A stretch of DNA of 64,000 nucleotides from Erpobdella octoculata. Lineage: Eukaryota > Annelida > Clitellata > Hirudinida > Erpobdellidae. Shown here one piece after another: positions 1-10,069 of this stretch. Position 1 is the first letter of the stretch. Each line of letters begins with the position of its first letter. Made by a program: the position numbers and the translations under genes. The notes beneath the pieces were generated by a model that made no database searches, was not told where the DNA came from, and worked only from the letters and a program-made list of their open reading frames with translations. Location of the stretch: positions 18,416,371 to 18,480,370 of the forward strand of contig OZ022238.1 of the NCBI GenBank assembly GCA_963978895.1. The letters are read 5' to 3'.

Positions 1-409
1 TTAAAAAGTGCTTTTCAAAAGCATATACGCTCAGTTTTTTAACATACGAGGCCGCTTCATATTTCATCAAATAACTTATATATTATCAGGACGTCATTTC
101 AGCAAAACCTTAGGGGGGCAAGATGTTTTAGGGGCCCACTCAGGGGGGTAGCTAGGGTCTTCTTTGCCCAGGGACAAAACACAAAATCTGCTCTCCTGCA
201 TAACATCTTTTGCTTCATGCTTCCAAAAAACCTGATGACCGGGGGAGGGATAGTTGAAGCCACTTTTTTAAACAAATTTCAAAACCCTCGTTTTATTTTT
301 GCTTCCACAAAAAACCTGATGACTGGGGAGGTTAAATACCATAACATCTGAGTGAGCATAAAAGCATTACCAGCTGTCTGCTGTGACTCTATGAACAAGG
401 CTATTGCTA
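1..409. other. No gene seen; two imperfect copies of a short motif
   Basis: The stretch holds two related segments around 215-250 and 298-332 (both contain aaaaacctgatgac followed by a G-rich run). A looser match occurs near 43320-43350. Nothing here looks coding. Confidence 0.4.
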
Positions 410-706
410 TCAAAATCTGGTGTAAACGTTAATTTGACGCATATTAGAAAAAATGTCAATAACTTTTTCGACTTCAATTCGTATTTTTGCTAATTGAAAA
501 CCCAAGTCTTCCAAATTAAGAATAAGATTTTGCAGTGAAGAAACGTACGATTTTGCAGTGCCGGATTCAACTTCAACCACGAGAATGTCGATATCCAAAT
601 TTGGATTAGGCTTCGCAAGTGTGCAAATTCGGTTTGCAGAAAGGAAATCACCAGATTGCGGATTGAAGGAAATCAGGCATGCAAGAAGAACACTATTTTG
701 TGTAAA
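410..706 (-). CDS. Candidate coding fragment (possible terminal exon), function unknown
   Basis: A 99-codon open stretch on the minus strand ends in a stop at 410. It has no good ATG; a TGA lies just upstream at 707-709, and a possible splice acceptor (ACAAAATAG) follows it, so it could be a last exon. The amino-acid composition is protein-like rather than repetitive: a run rich in Asp, Ile, Leu and Val (DIDILVVEVESG) is followed by a Leu/Ile-rich segment that could form a helix (LQNLILNLEDLGFQLAKIRI). I recognise no domain. No neighbouring exon is visible on the minus strand up to 1 kb. It could equally be a chance open frame or a transposon remnant. Confidence 0.25.
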   Translation of the reverse strand, partial: FTQNSVLLACLISFNPQSGDFLSANRICTLAKPNPNLDIDILVVEVESGTAKSYVSSLQNLILNLEDLGFQLAKIRIEVEKVIDIFSNMRQINVYTRF

Positions 707-989
707 TCATGCGTTCAACTTAGGCAAAATACGATCGATACATGGATACAAAATCTGTGACCTATCTTGTTCCACTTTGGACTGTTCATAACTTTTTAAC
801 ATCTCTCCATTTTTATGTGGACAATCTATAGCTTCCCAGTTTCTTTAGCATCTCATCTCTCTTTTATTCTTCATCGACAGCCTACTCGGCCAAGCAATGA
901 ATGACGCTAACCATCCTTATAACCTAGACGGCATTTTATAAAACATACAAATAAATATAATTACAAAAGATTCTGCTTTTCTCTTCTCA

Positions 990-1920
990 AATCTCAAATT
1001 TGGAACTTATATTACTTTTATTGCGTAAGCATCCACTAAGAAAGGATTTTTGAAAATTTTGCTCCTGAGGGGAAGAAACTGGAAAACAAACTTTTTTCTA
1101 AAACAATGTATATCTCGAAAACCAAAAATGAAGAGATTTTGAAATTTGGTATATGGATTCTTCTTGAAAAATAAAAAGATACATTTTTCACCATTTTTTG
1201 AAAATTCGGTTTCCCGGACCTCAAATGTGGGTTGGAAAAGTGAGTTATTTGGTTTTTAAAGTAGCTGCTACTCAAAAACTGTGAATGCTACAGTAGTAAA
1301 AATTAGTATTTAGTTTCTATTCCAAAAATAATGAAATACGTGTTTTAGCATTTCTTGAAAATTTGGTTTCCAGGACTTCAAATTTGGGGTGGAAAAGAGG
1401 GTTATTTGTTTTTTAAAGTAACTGCTACTCAAAAACTGTAAATACCACAGATGTAAAAATTAGTTTTTAGTTTCTATTCTAAAAATAAAGATATACGCGT
1501 TTTACCATTTTTTTAAAATTTGGTTTCCAGGACCTCAAATGTGGGGTGGAAAATAAGGTTATTTGGTTTTTAATGTAACTGCTACTCGAAAACTGTAGAT
1601 GCTACAGGAGTAAAAATTAGTATTTGGTTTCTACTCCAGAAATAATGATATACGTGTTTTACCATTTTTTGAAAATTTGGTTTCCAGGACTTCAAATATG
1701 GGGTGGAAAATAGGGTTACTTGGTTTTTAAAGTAACTGCTACTCAAAAACTGTAAATGCTACAGATGTGAAAATTAGTATTTTGATATTTTGTGCCGGTT
1801 AAAAGTAGATGAGTTCAATTTATCACCGGACGGACGGGCCAAGCCGTTATTTTAGGGTCTTCATACGGCCCTGCTCAAACCTTAAATAAAGGTGGGACGG
1901 GCCGAGATTTTTAACCAGTT
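990..1920 (+). mobile_element. Helitron family A, copy 1 (fragment, both ends missing)
   Basis: It is homologous to the fuller copies at 15745-17161, 39323-40857 and 47187-48563. It begins at the conserved block with TTGCGTAAGCAT and AACTGGAAAACAAAC, continues through several copies of the roughly 158-bp internal repeat (marker GTAACTGCTACTCAAAAACTG), and stops in the GC-richer block that contains GGACGGGCC. Neither the 5' AAAAGAACATGTC segment nor the 3' hairpin and CTAG is present. No protein is encoded. Confidence 0.75.
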
Positions 1921-1921
1921 T

Positions 1922-2263
1922 TTTTAAATTTTTTATTCAATTGTATTTTGTTCGTTTGATCTTAAGATATTGACGTTATTTCTTGTCCAGTTGTTTTATC
2001 TACTGTATATGACGAATAAAATTGATGTATATTACAACCATGTCTTCTACAAATTTGTTGATTGTTCGAGGCATGAGTGTTTTTGAAGCGTGGCCCCTTG
2101 GTGTTAAGCGACCGATGCCAGATTTGATATAGCGGGTATGCGGGATGCTTTGATGTGTTGTGGCCTTTGGTGAATGTGTACATATACGGTTTACGAAAAC
2201 AGTCTAATTTAGTTTTTCTGGTGCTGTGACCGGGAGTGGGAAAGCGATTGGGAGCGGTATATT
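1922..2263 (+). mobile_element. Left part of a Helitron interrupted by the LTR element
   Basis: This is the reverse complement of roughly 33600-33930 (shared blocks include CAACAAATTTGTAGAAGACA on the other strand and ACAACTGGACAAGAAATAAC). The matching right part resumes at 5517 beyond the LTR element. The two halves together form a Helitron in + orientation whose 3' end lies near 5651. Confidence 0.7.
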
Positions 2264-2550
2264 AGTAAACGTAGAGGAATATGCTTTCTAGCGATTCGTA
2301 ACGTTAAAGTCGAAGTTATTTATAACACAATATTTCTCGAATTTATTTTAACTTTATTATTCTTCCTTGAATATAATCCTTTTCTTGACTCTAAACTGAA
2401 TTATCTCACTTTGCAGAAGTTAGCCCGTTCTGACAAATCTTTTGATAATTCCAATTTCTCTTACCAAAACATCTCATTTTCTTATTGAAGACCACAAAAA
2501 GGAAAAAGACCAATACCAATTATATATATATACATACATATATAAACATA

Positions 2551-2582
<32 letters not shown>

Positions 2583-2875
2583 CATATACATACATCCATC
2601 CATGTATATATACACTCAAACACACATATACATATATATACATTAATGATACAGAAATTATACGCACACACAATGTCACAGGAGCACAAATATACATATA
2701 TACATACATATACATATATATATACATATATATACACACATATACACACATATACACACAGATACATTCATACATAAATGACTATTGTTTCAACACAACC
2801 AAAATATGCACACATAATAAAATAAAATAAACAACTATTATGAAAATACGTAAGATGAATCATCTTCATCTTACA
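2264..2875 (-). repeat. 3' LTR of the Gypsy-like element
   Basis: Direct repeat of 4860-5516. The expected first T is an A, giving AGTAAACG at the outer edge. A microsatellite of TATA/TACA units occupies 2518-2770. Confidence 0.88.
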
Positions 2876-2904
2876 TATCCCCCCTCTTCGAAAAAAGGAA
2901 CGCG

Positions 2905-3378
2905 TTAGCGTTTCTTGATTACATCGTCACTCTCTTTACGACTAAGAAAGTCAGCACCGATGTTTTCTTTGCCTTTGAAATAGTTTACTTTCAACTTATT
3001 CTCAATCTCTATCTCTCTGTGAGCTATGTCAACAGGACAGGCATCTCCGAAGATTGCCGAATTCAACTTTCCATCTTTCCCCACCCCTCCATGTTGGCCT
3101 CTAGGCAGAAGATTGAGCCTTGGTCTTTCTTTTGGCGGATTCAAAGCCTGAACTTTTGCCTGAACTTTATTTCCTACCTTTGAAATGGCAGACGTGTTTC
3201 TTTCCTTGCTTTGATACAGCTCCGAGTTAGCCGACGATTTTCTATAATTTACCCGAACATTCCTCTGTTTGCTGTCGTAGTTAAGAGCGGATTTCTGACC
3301 AAAGCGTTTTTCTGTAGCCATTGCATCCAAACCTCGACATTTCCCAGCACGAGATCGCAAAGTAGGTTTTTCATGCAC
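2905..3378 (-). pseudogene. Remnant of pol (RNase H tail) joined to gag-pro by deletion
   Basis: This frame follows the protease segment with a frame change near 3310-3380. Most of it is basic and low-complexity, without RT motifs. Its C-terminus has YFKGKENIGADFLSR, the signature that closes the RNase H domain of Ty3/Gypsy polyproteins. The reverse transcriptase core, connection region and integrase are missing, which marks an internal deletion. The stop at 2905 is about 30 bp from the 3' LTR. Confidence 0.7.
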
Positions 3379-4761
3379 ACAACCTCTCTGGTTCCTCTGA
3401 ACCAGTTTGTTTTGATTTTTACCACTGCTGTTGGAGCTACCCGAACTGTGCCGTCGATCAAAACACAGGGTCTTGTTCTTCCGGTCATCTGACGCGGGTG
3501 CACTAATGATTCCTTTACCATTATGGCAGTACAGCCAGTGTCCCTCAAAACTTTTACCGGTATTCTGTTCACAAACCCTCTGGTTAATTCAAACTTTTCT
3601 CCTGAGTGAAAACAACCATCCGCTATTACCGGTGAAAAGCAGCCACATTTTAATTGGACCTCATTCATTTTACCATCCAACACCATGACCGCGCATGCAT
3701 TCACTACTCCAGAGTCTTTGCATGGTGGTGTCATGGTGGCCTCTCTACGCGTTTGACACATGACTGGAGTTGCTTGAGTGCCTTGACTGTAGTCCCTCGC
3801 CAAATGTCCAGCTTGATGACAATCCTTTGCCATATGGCCCAGCTTATTGCAATTGTAACAGCGTGGTCCAACCATTCCCGAGTCAATGTCTGGTTGACTA
3901 CGATTTCCGCTAATCCTGCTTGTGTTCTCGACCTTTGCCAAGCTTTTGACTGGGTGAGCTTGATTGTACTTGTTGACCCAGCGACTTAACTCATTGACGT
4001 CACCGCTTTCTTTCTCCAACAAATACTCAGCCATTCCCGACGGACACTTTCCAAAGAACTGCTCTTTTAAAAATAAAAACAAATAGTTTTTTGTACCCGC
4101 GAGATCCACCCAGCGCCTGAGGTAACTATCCAGTCGCACCAGATACTGTTCCCAAGTCTCTTCTGGTTCAAGCTTTGACTCTCGAAACTTTAGGCGGTAG
4201 TCTTCTGCCGACTTCCCAAAACGGCGAAGGAGTGCCTCTTTTACCGACTCGTAATCCTGCATCTGACTATCGCTGAGTTGGCCAAACACTTCCAATGTCT
4301 TCGCACTCAGCAGAGAACCCAGAAGCATTCCCCAACCCTTTTTTGGGTGATCATTTGCCGTGGCCAATGCCTCAAAACGGAGCAGAAAAGCGTCCACGTC
4401 GTCACCTTCCGAGAACTTTGGATATGGAATCTTTGTTACCTCTACCGTCGGCTTTGGCTCTTTTTTTTAGGGCTTCCAATTCCAGCTTCTTCAATTCTAA
4501 TTCATATTGACGTTGAGCTATTTTATCTTCACGTTCACGTTCTTGTTGAGCTATTTTATCTTCACGTTCTTGTTGCGCTATTTTATCTTCACGTTCTTGT
4601 TGCGCTATTTTATCTTCCCGCTCCTGCTGAGCCTTTTTTTCTTCCCGTTCCTCCATTCTCTTAACCCTTTCTTCCTCCTTTAACTCTTTGACGTAATTCC
4701 TTAAATCCACTCCGGAATAGCCTAGAGCCTGTCCCATCGCAATGAATTTCTCGTCAGACAT
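3249..4761 (-). pseudogene. Gag-protease gene of the Gypsy-like element, frameshifted
   Basis: The gene would encode the capsid protein and an aspartic protease of the retrotransposon. The ATG at 4761 starts a frame with an N-terminal Lys/Glu/Gln-rich coiled-coil region made of 8-residue repeats (QQEREDKI), each 24 bp in the DNA (4540-4625). That frame stops at 4402. The capsid domain lies in another frame (about 4450-3249); the switch falls at an A8 run near 4465-4472, so one indel explains it. The capsid part shows the usual Gypsy features (FLLRFEALA, then EETWEQYLVRLDSYLRRWV). It is followed by a zinc knuckle CYNCNKLGHMAKDC and a second degenerate one, then a retropepsin-like segment with the catalytic triad DTG in VLRDTGCTAIMV. 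Family assignment is firm; activity is not expected. Confidence 0.85.
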
Positions 4762-4859
4762 CTTTCACAAAAGAAAAAAAAAATTCGGTCACTTGTGATC
4801 AAACAACTTCAGAAAATATATTTACGGATGAAAATGCGTAAATACGTCGAGGTCACCAA

Positions 4860-5152
4860 TGTAAACGTAGAGGAATATGCTTTCTAGCGATTCGTAACGT
4901 TAAAGTCGAAGTTATTTATAACACAATATTTCTCGAATTTATTTTAACTTTATTATTCTTCCTTGAATATAATCCTTTTCTTGACTCTAAACTGAATTAT
5001 CTCACTTTGCAGAAGTTAGCCCGGTTCTGACAAATCTTTTGATAATTCCAATTTCTCTTACCAAAACACCTCATTTTCTTATTGAAGACCACAAAAAGGA
5101 AAAAGACCAATACCAATTATATATATATATATATATACATACATATATAAAC

Positions 5153-5187
<35 letters not shown>

Positions 5188-5516
5188 CATATACATACAT
5201 CCATCCATGTATATATACACTCAAACACACATATACATATATATACATTAATGATACAGAAATTATACGCACACACAATGTCACAGGAGCACAAATATAC
5301 ATATATACATACATATACATATATATATATACATATATACATACATATACATATATATATATACATATATATATACACACATATACACACATATACACAC
5401 AGATACATTCATACATAAATGACTATTGTTTCAACACAACCAAAATATGCACACATAATAAAATAAAATAAACAACTATTATGAAAATACGTAAGATGAA
5501 TCATCTTCATCTTACA
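4860..5516 (-). repeat. 5' LTR of the Gypsy-like element
   Basis: Direct repeat of 2264-2875, beginning TGTAAACG and ending CTTACA on the + strand. The length difference between the LTRs is in the internal TA/CA microsatellite around 5120-5400. Confidence 0.88.
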
Positions 5517-5651
5517 GCAGCCGGGAGCAGGAAACAAGCGGGGGAAAAGCGACCGAGAGCGTGAGAGCAAGCGGAGAAGGAAACGGGAGCGAGATAGGAA
5601 AACCATCAAAAAACCTCTAAAAACCCCGGGCAACGCCGGTTACCCCGTTAG
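5517..5651 (+). mobile_element. Right part of the interrupted Helitron, with 3' terminus
   Basis: Degenerate 18-bp-type units (GGGAGCGAGA and similar) lead into CTCTAAAAACCCCGGGCAAC and a hairpin CCCGG/CCGG-T, then ACCCCGTTAG. The expected terminal CTAG is TTAG here. The same block is at 33445-33600 in the opposite orientation. Confidence 0.7.
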
Positions 5652-5764
5652 TTCTTTTATAAAGTATAAAGTATTTGGATGCAAGCATAGTAGCACTGTA
5701 AATTTGATATAAATTATAAATTACACTACATTTTGGTAACATATTTTGGTTGAAAATAACATCT

Positions 5765-6035
5765 TAAACAATTTTATAAAATTTTTTGATGAATAGTCCG
5801 CTGGATGAATAGACATTAGATGAACAGTCTTTATGATGAACCGTCTTCTTGATGAATTGTCCTTTGATGAATAGTCCGCTAGATGAATAGACATTAGATG
5901 AACAGTCCTTATGATGAACCGTCTTCTTGATGAATAGTCCTTTGATGAATGGTCCTTTGATGAATAGTCTCTTGATGAATAGTCCTTGATGAACAGTTCT
6001 TTGATGAATCATCCTTTGATGAACAGTCCTAGAAT
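5765..6035. repeat. 15-bp minisatellite (GATGAATAGTCCTTT type), copy 1
   Basis: About 17 imperfect units of TTTGATGAATAGTCC with variants (GATGAACAGTC, GATGAACCGTC). The unit is a multiple of three, so it stays open in frame (minus-strand peptide GLFIK repeats), but nothing suggests a real protein. Related arrays lie at 33125-33320 and 34428-34600. Confidence 0.85.
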
Positions 6036-6040
6036 CAATA

Positions 6041-7390
6041 TAAGATTAGTAAAAACTAAAGAAGCTTTACATAAAAACATAGTTGTGTCCATCTCTAAAG
6101 TTAGCGTGTTTACTAGAAATAGTAGTTGAAAAATTTTAGATAAAAAGTTCCCTTCCCGACATTTATTTGCCAATTTGTTTCAAACAATAATCAGCAGAGT
6201 AACGTCAATTACAGAAACAATCAATTTTTTAAACAACTTAATCACTTTTTTAAGTCATAATATTTTCAATGACAATAAATAGTTGTTGGAAAATTGAAAG
6301 TTTTTGAAAAAGACATTAGCAGGAATTTTAATAGGAGTCATTTAAGCTTTTAAAATTTTGTATCGACTGTAACAATAGCAAAGAAGATAATTTGACAAGT
6401 CTGTATAACAGAAGTTTTATGTCTAAAATACAATAGAATAACAAATATTCACAAAAAGCGAATTTTAATTAGTAAGCACTTAAACGTTTAGGGTCAAAAT
6501 GCTATCGTCGCTTTAATCATTTTTTCATTCAAATGTTTAACACACTGTCAAATAACAAATATTTCTAGACCAAAAGTGTCTATGTACGGACTATATTGAA
6601 CGTAATAAATTAATACCATTAAAAGAAAAAAATAAAACTTCCTAATAATATAAAACGGTAAAACGTGTGCACACAAATATAATGAAAACCTACAAATATA
6701 CATAAAAAATTATTATACACACCTAAAATCGTAATAAAGTAAATGGGAATAAAAAGTAAAAGAATTAATAAATAAATTATGTTATAATAAACATAGTAAT
6801 TTATATTTAAAAAAGTAAAGTATATTTTCTACGATCAAGATAAAATTGTTATAATGAGTTTAATTTTTTGTTGATTATGTTATCTACGTCTAACAGTGAC
6901 ATTAATGCAAGGTGATAAAACCGTATCATATTGACAGGTAAAGGGACGTCATCATAACCATTCAGACTTTCATTGTTTGCGTTTTTACAATATTCATTTC
7001 TTCCATCCCGTCTTGTACCCAAGGACTTCGCAGCAAGCATATGGTTTTCCAGGCTATATATTTCTAAATTGTAGTATCCAATTATCAAGAGTTCGACTAA
7101 CAAGGGGCGTGGCCAGACGTTTTGCTATTCTTATAATAGTCCACATTTGGGCGCGCATATCTTGATTTTTTTAAATGATTTTTCATGAAGTAGAAGTGAT
7201 GTGATATTATTTACATGCTTGTCAGTTAATTAATATAAATTTATGCATTCGCTTTTCAGATAAAAAGCGTAAACATTTAGTAGGTCTATTGAAATACGTT
7301 AACCGCGAGAATCTGTGGTGTTGTGGTTTACAAGTCCGCTCAGCAAATAGAAGGTTTGGTTAACGGCAGTTTTTTTTAATAACTTTTAGC
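6041..7390. other. AT-rich stretch without recognisable gene
   Basis: No repeats shared with the rest of the window were noticed. An 84-codon minus-strand frame at 6849-7103 has a mixed composition but no recognised motif and no splice context that I could support. Confidence 0.4.
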
Positions 7391-7499
7391 AGTTACTTGT
7401 TTAGTGTTTACAAAATGCATAATTACGACCTAATAAGTGTTCTATATAGATTCTATATAGATAAAATAAAACTCCGTAAACATAGCTTAGTAGCCAGAC

Positions 7500-8290
7500 T
7501 TTATATACATAACCAGCACTTGACGCACGCTTCGCGCGCGTGTGAGTTTTTACATATTAATAATAAAATTAGTCGCACTCAAATCGCACTCTAAGCCAAG
7601 CTCAAAAACAACACCTATGCGCTATTAACTATTATATTAATAATTTACGCACGCTTTGCAAGCGAAGCGTGTGACTATTATAGCCAATTGCATATGAACA
7701 CGTTTTATAAAATAGTAAATTGTCGTTAATAATAATAATTTACAACTTGTTTAAAATTGGGAAAAACCCGCCGACTACTACTTCGGTGATTTACTTATTT
7801 TCAACTTGTTTATATTGAGTTATGGGATAATAGGAATAATATTAGCAAATTAGTTAATTTTCGTAATTAATAATATTTTTAATAATTAAAATAAGAGGAA
7901 TAATAATAACAAAATAGAAAAATGTCGTTAATAATAATTTCATTAAATATTTCCGCAAAGCGTCGAACTTTACAATAATAGAAATAATATTAGCAAAATA
8001 GTTAATCTTCGTTATTAATAATAATTAAAATAAGAGGAATAATAATTGCAAAATAGTAAATTGTCGTTAATAATAATTTACATAAATAAAAAACCCGCCG
8101 ACTACTACTTCGGTGATTTATTTATTTTCAACTTGTCTATATTTAGCGATGACGTACGATGCTATATATATCCGCAAAGCGTTAGACTTTCGCGGCTAAT
8201 AACTTTTTATTTAAACAATTTAACAAAAAAGTGCCCTAACAAACCTTGTTCAGCGTCTCATAATCTATCAACGTGAGTTTTTTCAGACCT
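7500..8290. repeat. Internally repetitive AT-rich region
   Basis: The block CCGCCGACTACTACTTCGGT is present at about 7768 and again at about 8095. Blocks containing GTCGTTAATAATAATTT recur three times between 7725 and 8085. The last part (8205-8290, with TTCAGCGTCTCATAATCTAT) resembles 59815-59900. No gene is supported. Confidence 0.6.
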
Positions 8291-8627
8291 GCAGGTGCTA
8301 ATCGGGTGACATATTACATCATTGCGCTTTTATAGTAGGGAATCCGTGAATTGAAAAATCAACACTATAAAGATATTCTATTAGAGATAACTCGTCAAAT
8401 ATGATGGATTTTCTTTAATTGTATCGAGCTGTCAGTTACTTAATAGAAAACTTGTTCTTTTTCTACAATTTTTATAGGGAGTTTAATTAAGTCAGGGTCT
8501 CAATTGCTGTATATGCTGTTCAAGAATATAAGAAAATAATACTTTGGATCAAACCAATCATTTTATTATTACAACGCTTTTATTAACTTGTAAAGTTGTT
8601 TGTTTGTTTCAGCGCAAACGTTATTTA

Positions 8628-8699
8628 TGAAAACACCGCGTCTCGTCCGATCAATGAAGTTAAGCAACGTCGAGCTCGGTTAGTACCTGGATGGGTGAC
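8628..8699 (+). repeat. 5S rRNA-derived sequence (5S-type SINE head or pseudogene)
   Basis: The stretch matches the middle of animal 5S rRNA: CTCGTCCGATCA, then AAGTTAAGCAACGTCG (box A region), then GGTTAGTACCTGGATGGG (box C; one change from the usual GGTTAGTACTTGGATGGG). The 5S 5' end and the 3' helix are absent, and the sequence passes directly into AT-rich DNA at 8700. Internal promoter elements of a type 1 Pol III gene are thus nearly intact. A SINE3-like retroposon or a truncated pseudogene are both possible; there is no complete 5S gene. Confidence 0.8.
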
Positions 8700-8794
8700 A
8701 TTAAATACATTAATACGTTTTAAGATTTAAAATTAAACACTAAAAAATGAAAAATAATGAAAAATATAAATAATAATTAGATAAAAAAAAACAA

Positions 8795-9005
8795 ATATAG
8801 AAAAAAACGAGTTTTTAACACAAACTTTAATTTCAAATAAAATCGTTTTAGAAATACGAAAGATGTTCCAATTAAGTTTTTTTTGTAATTGAATTATGTA
8901 TTGTCATCCAATATAAAGCTATGTTAAATTTTACTTGCAAGATTTGCGTACAGAAAAAGCTACACACACACACAAACAGAGATTGTAACCTAAATAAAAG
9001 TTTTT
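8795..9005 (+). repeat. Dispersed repeat family X, copy 1
   Basis: Shared blocks are AACACAAACTTTAATTTCAA, ATTGTCATCCAATATAAAGC, TTTTACTTGCAAGATTTGCG, a CA run and GATTGTAACCTAAATAAAAG. Other copies: 14460-14620, 25355-25630, 28385-28600, 42972-43075, 55545-55690 and 58478-58745. No coding capacity. The class is not determined; a non-autonomous transposon is likely. Confidence 0.8.
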
Positions 9006-9123
9006 AATAAACTCTAAAAAATAAAAAATAATATAAAGTATTAAAAATCTTTTTTGTTTTTAAAAACAACGCTCGCATACTGAGGTGCTAAAAGGTTTAA
9101 AACATTATTAAAGTGTGCATATT

Positions 9124-9253
9124 AACATTTTTTGAACTAAACTTTTTGCTTTGAAGATAAGAGCGTTGGGCGTTATCTGTGTAATATCTATGACATACTA
9201 GTATCACCCAACGCTCTTATCTTCAAAACGAAAAGTTTAGTTCAAAAAATGTT
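9124..9253. repeat. Long inverted repeat (47-bp arms, 36-bp loop)
   Basis: The left arm 9124-9170 and right arm 9207-9253 are reverse complements with two differences, both of the kind that still pair as G-U in RNA. The loop is 36 nt. This could be a fold-back element, a very short MITE or a hairpin RNA source. Confidence 0.9.
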
Positions 9254-9329
9254 GACTCTTTAAAGTGTTGAATAAATATAATCTAGTAGCTCTCAACATC
9301 AAAACAGTACTGGAAAAAATCTGAAAAGC

Positions 9330-9990
9330 ATTCATTGAACCAAAATCTTTTTAGTAAAACAGTATGAGTATTGGGTATCATTGGTCACATCTGGAACCGA
9401 GTCATTTATTTGGAAACTAATCAGCTTATGGTCGCTTGTAGCAAACGGATATGTAATATTTATATCAGTGAGCAACATTAGGTCATTTGAAAGTATTAAA
9501 TCTAAAACATTTTTGTTACGTGTTGGTTCGTTTACAAACTGGTAACTGGTAAAATCCAAGCTTGTTAAAAAAATTCCATAATTAGTTTGTATATCTTGTT
9601 CTCTGGGCAAAAGTAATGAGTCCAGTTAATTTTTGGTAGATTTAAATCCCCAACTAATCAAATAAAACGTCCTTGAAAACACAATAGTTTGAAGCACTCA
9701 ATGCTCTCAGATAAATATTTCTCGACGCCTGCATCAAATCCTTCGGTGTGGTAATATACGATCATGCTGTATGAGCCACATTGGAGATCAATATCAGCAC
9801 ATACAACTTCAATATTTAAAAACTGTTCAGGTATCGGTGTAATTCTGTAGGAAATGTTGCCATTGATTATCAATGCTACACACCCACCTCCAGTCTTTCT
9901 GTCTTGGCAAACAGTAGAATAACCCTCAGGTAGAAATAAAGTGCTTGTGTCATTTTCTGAGAGCCAAGTTTCAGTCATGCAAAAAACATG
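9330..9990 (-). pseudogene. Non-LTR retrotransposon endonuclease fragment
   Basis: The fragment is part of an apurinic/apyrimidinic-type endonuclease domain (EEP fold) of a LINE such as CR1 or Jockey. In order on the minus strand it has MTETWLSE (the catalytic ETW), GYSTVCQDRKTGGGCVALII, then the motif GDLNLPKINW, which is split by a TGA and a frame change near 9610-9660. Next come LDFTSYQFVNEPTR, VLDLILSN and ATSDHKLISFQI (the SDH motif). Both the N-terminus and the reverse transcriptase are missing. An adjacent N-terminal piece of the same family is found separately at 12690-12860. Confidence 0.85.
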
Positions 9991-10069
9991 AAACTGTAAA
10001 CGTTGCCGAATTAGCTCGCTAGCGATTCTTAACGTTGAAGCTGTAAATTATTTATAGGACAATACAAGG

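Larger units (their letters stand above)
2264..5516 (-). mobile_element. Gypsy-like LTR retrotransposon, internally deleted
   Basis: Two direct LTRs (4860-5516, the 5' LTR in minus orientation, and 2264-2875, the 3' LTR) flank a 2-kb interior. The LTRs are nearly identical outside their (TATACA)-type microsatellites and have TGTAA...TTACA termini; the first base of the left LTR is changed. On the minus strand a primer-binding-site-like TTGGTGACCTCGACG follows the 5' LTR directly, and a purine-rich tract (GAAGAGGGGGGATA) precedes the 3' LTR. The interior encodes gag, a protease-like segment and the tail of RNase H. Reverse transcriptase and integrase are absent, so the copy is non-autonomous. 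It sits inside a Helitron. Confidence 0.88.

Noticed and set aside
5765..6035. CRISPR-like array
   Set aside because: The repeats are contiguous 15-bp units without unique spacers, and the DNA is eukaryotic. The same reasoning applies to all other minisatellites here.
8628..8699. Functional 5S rRNA gene
   Set aside because: Both ends of the 5S molecule are missing.
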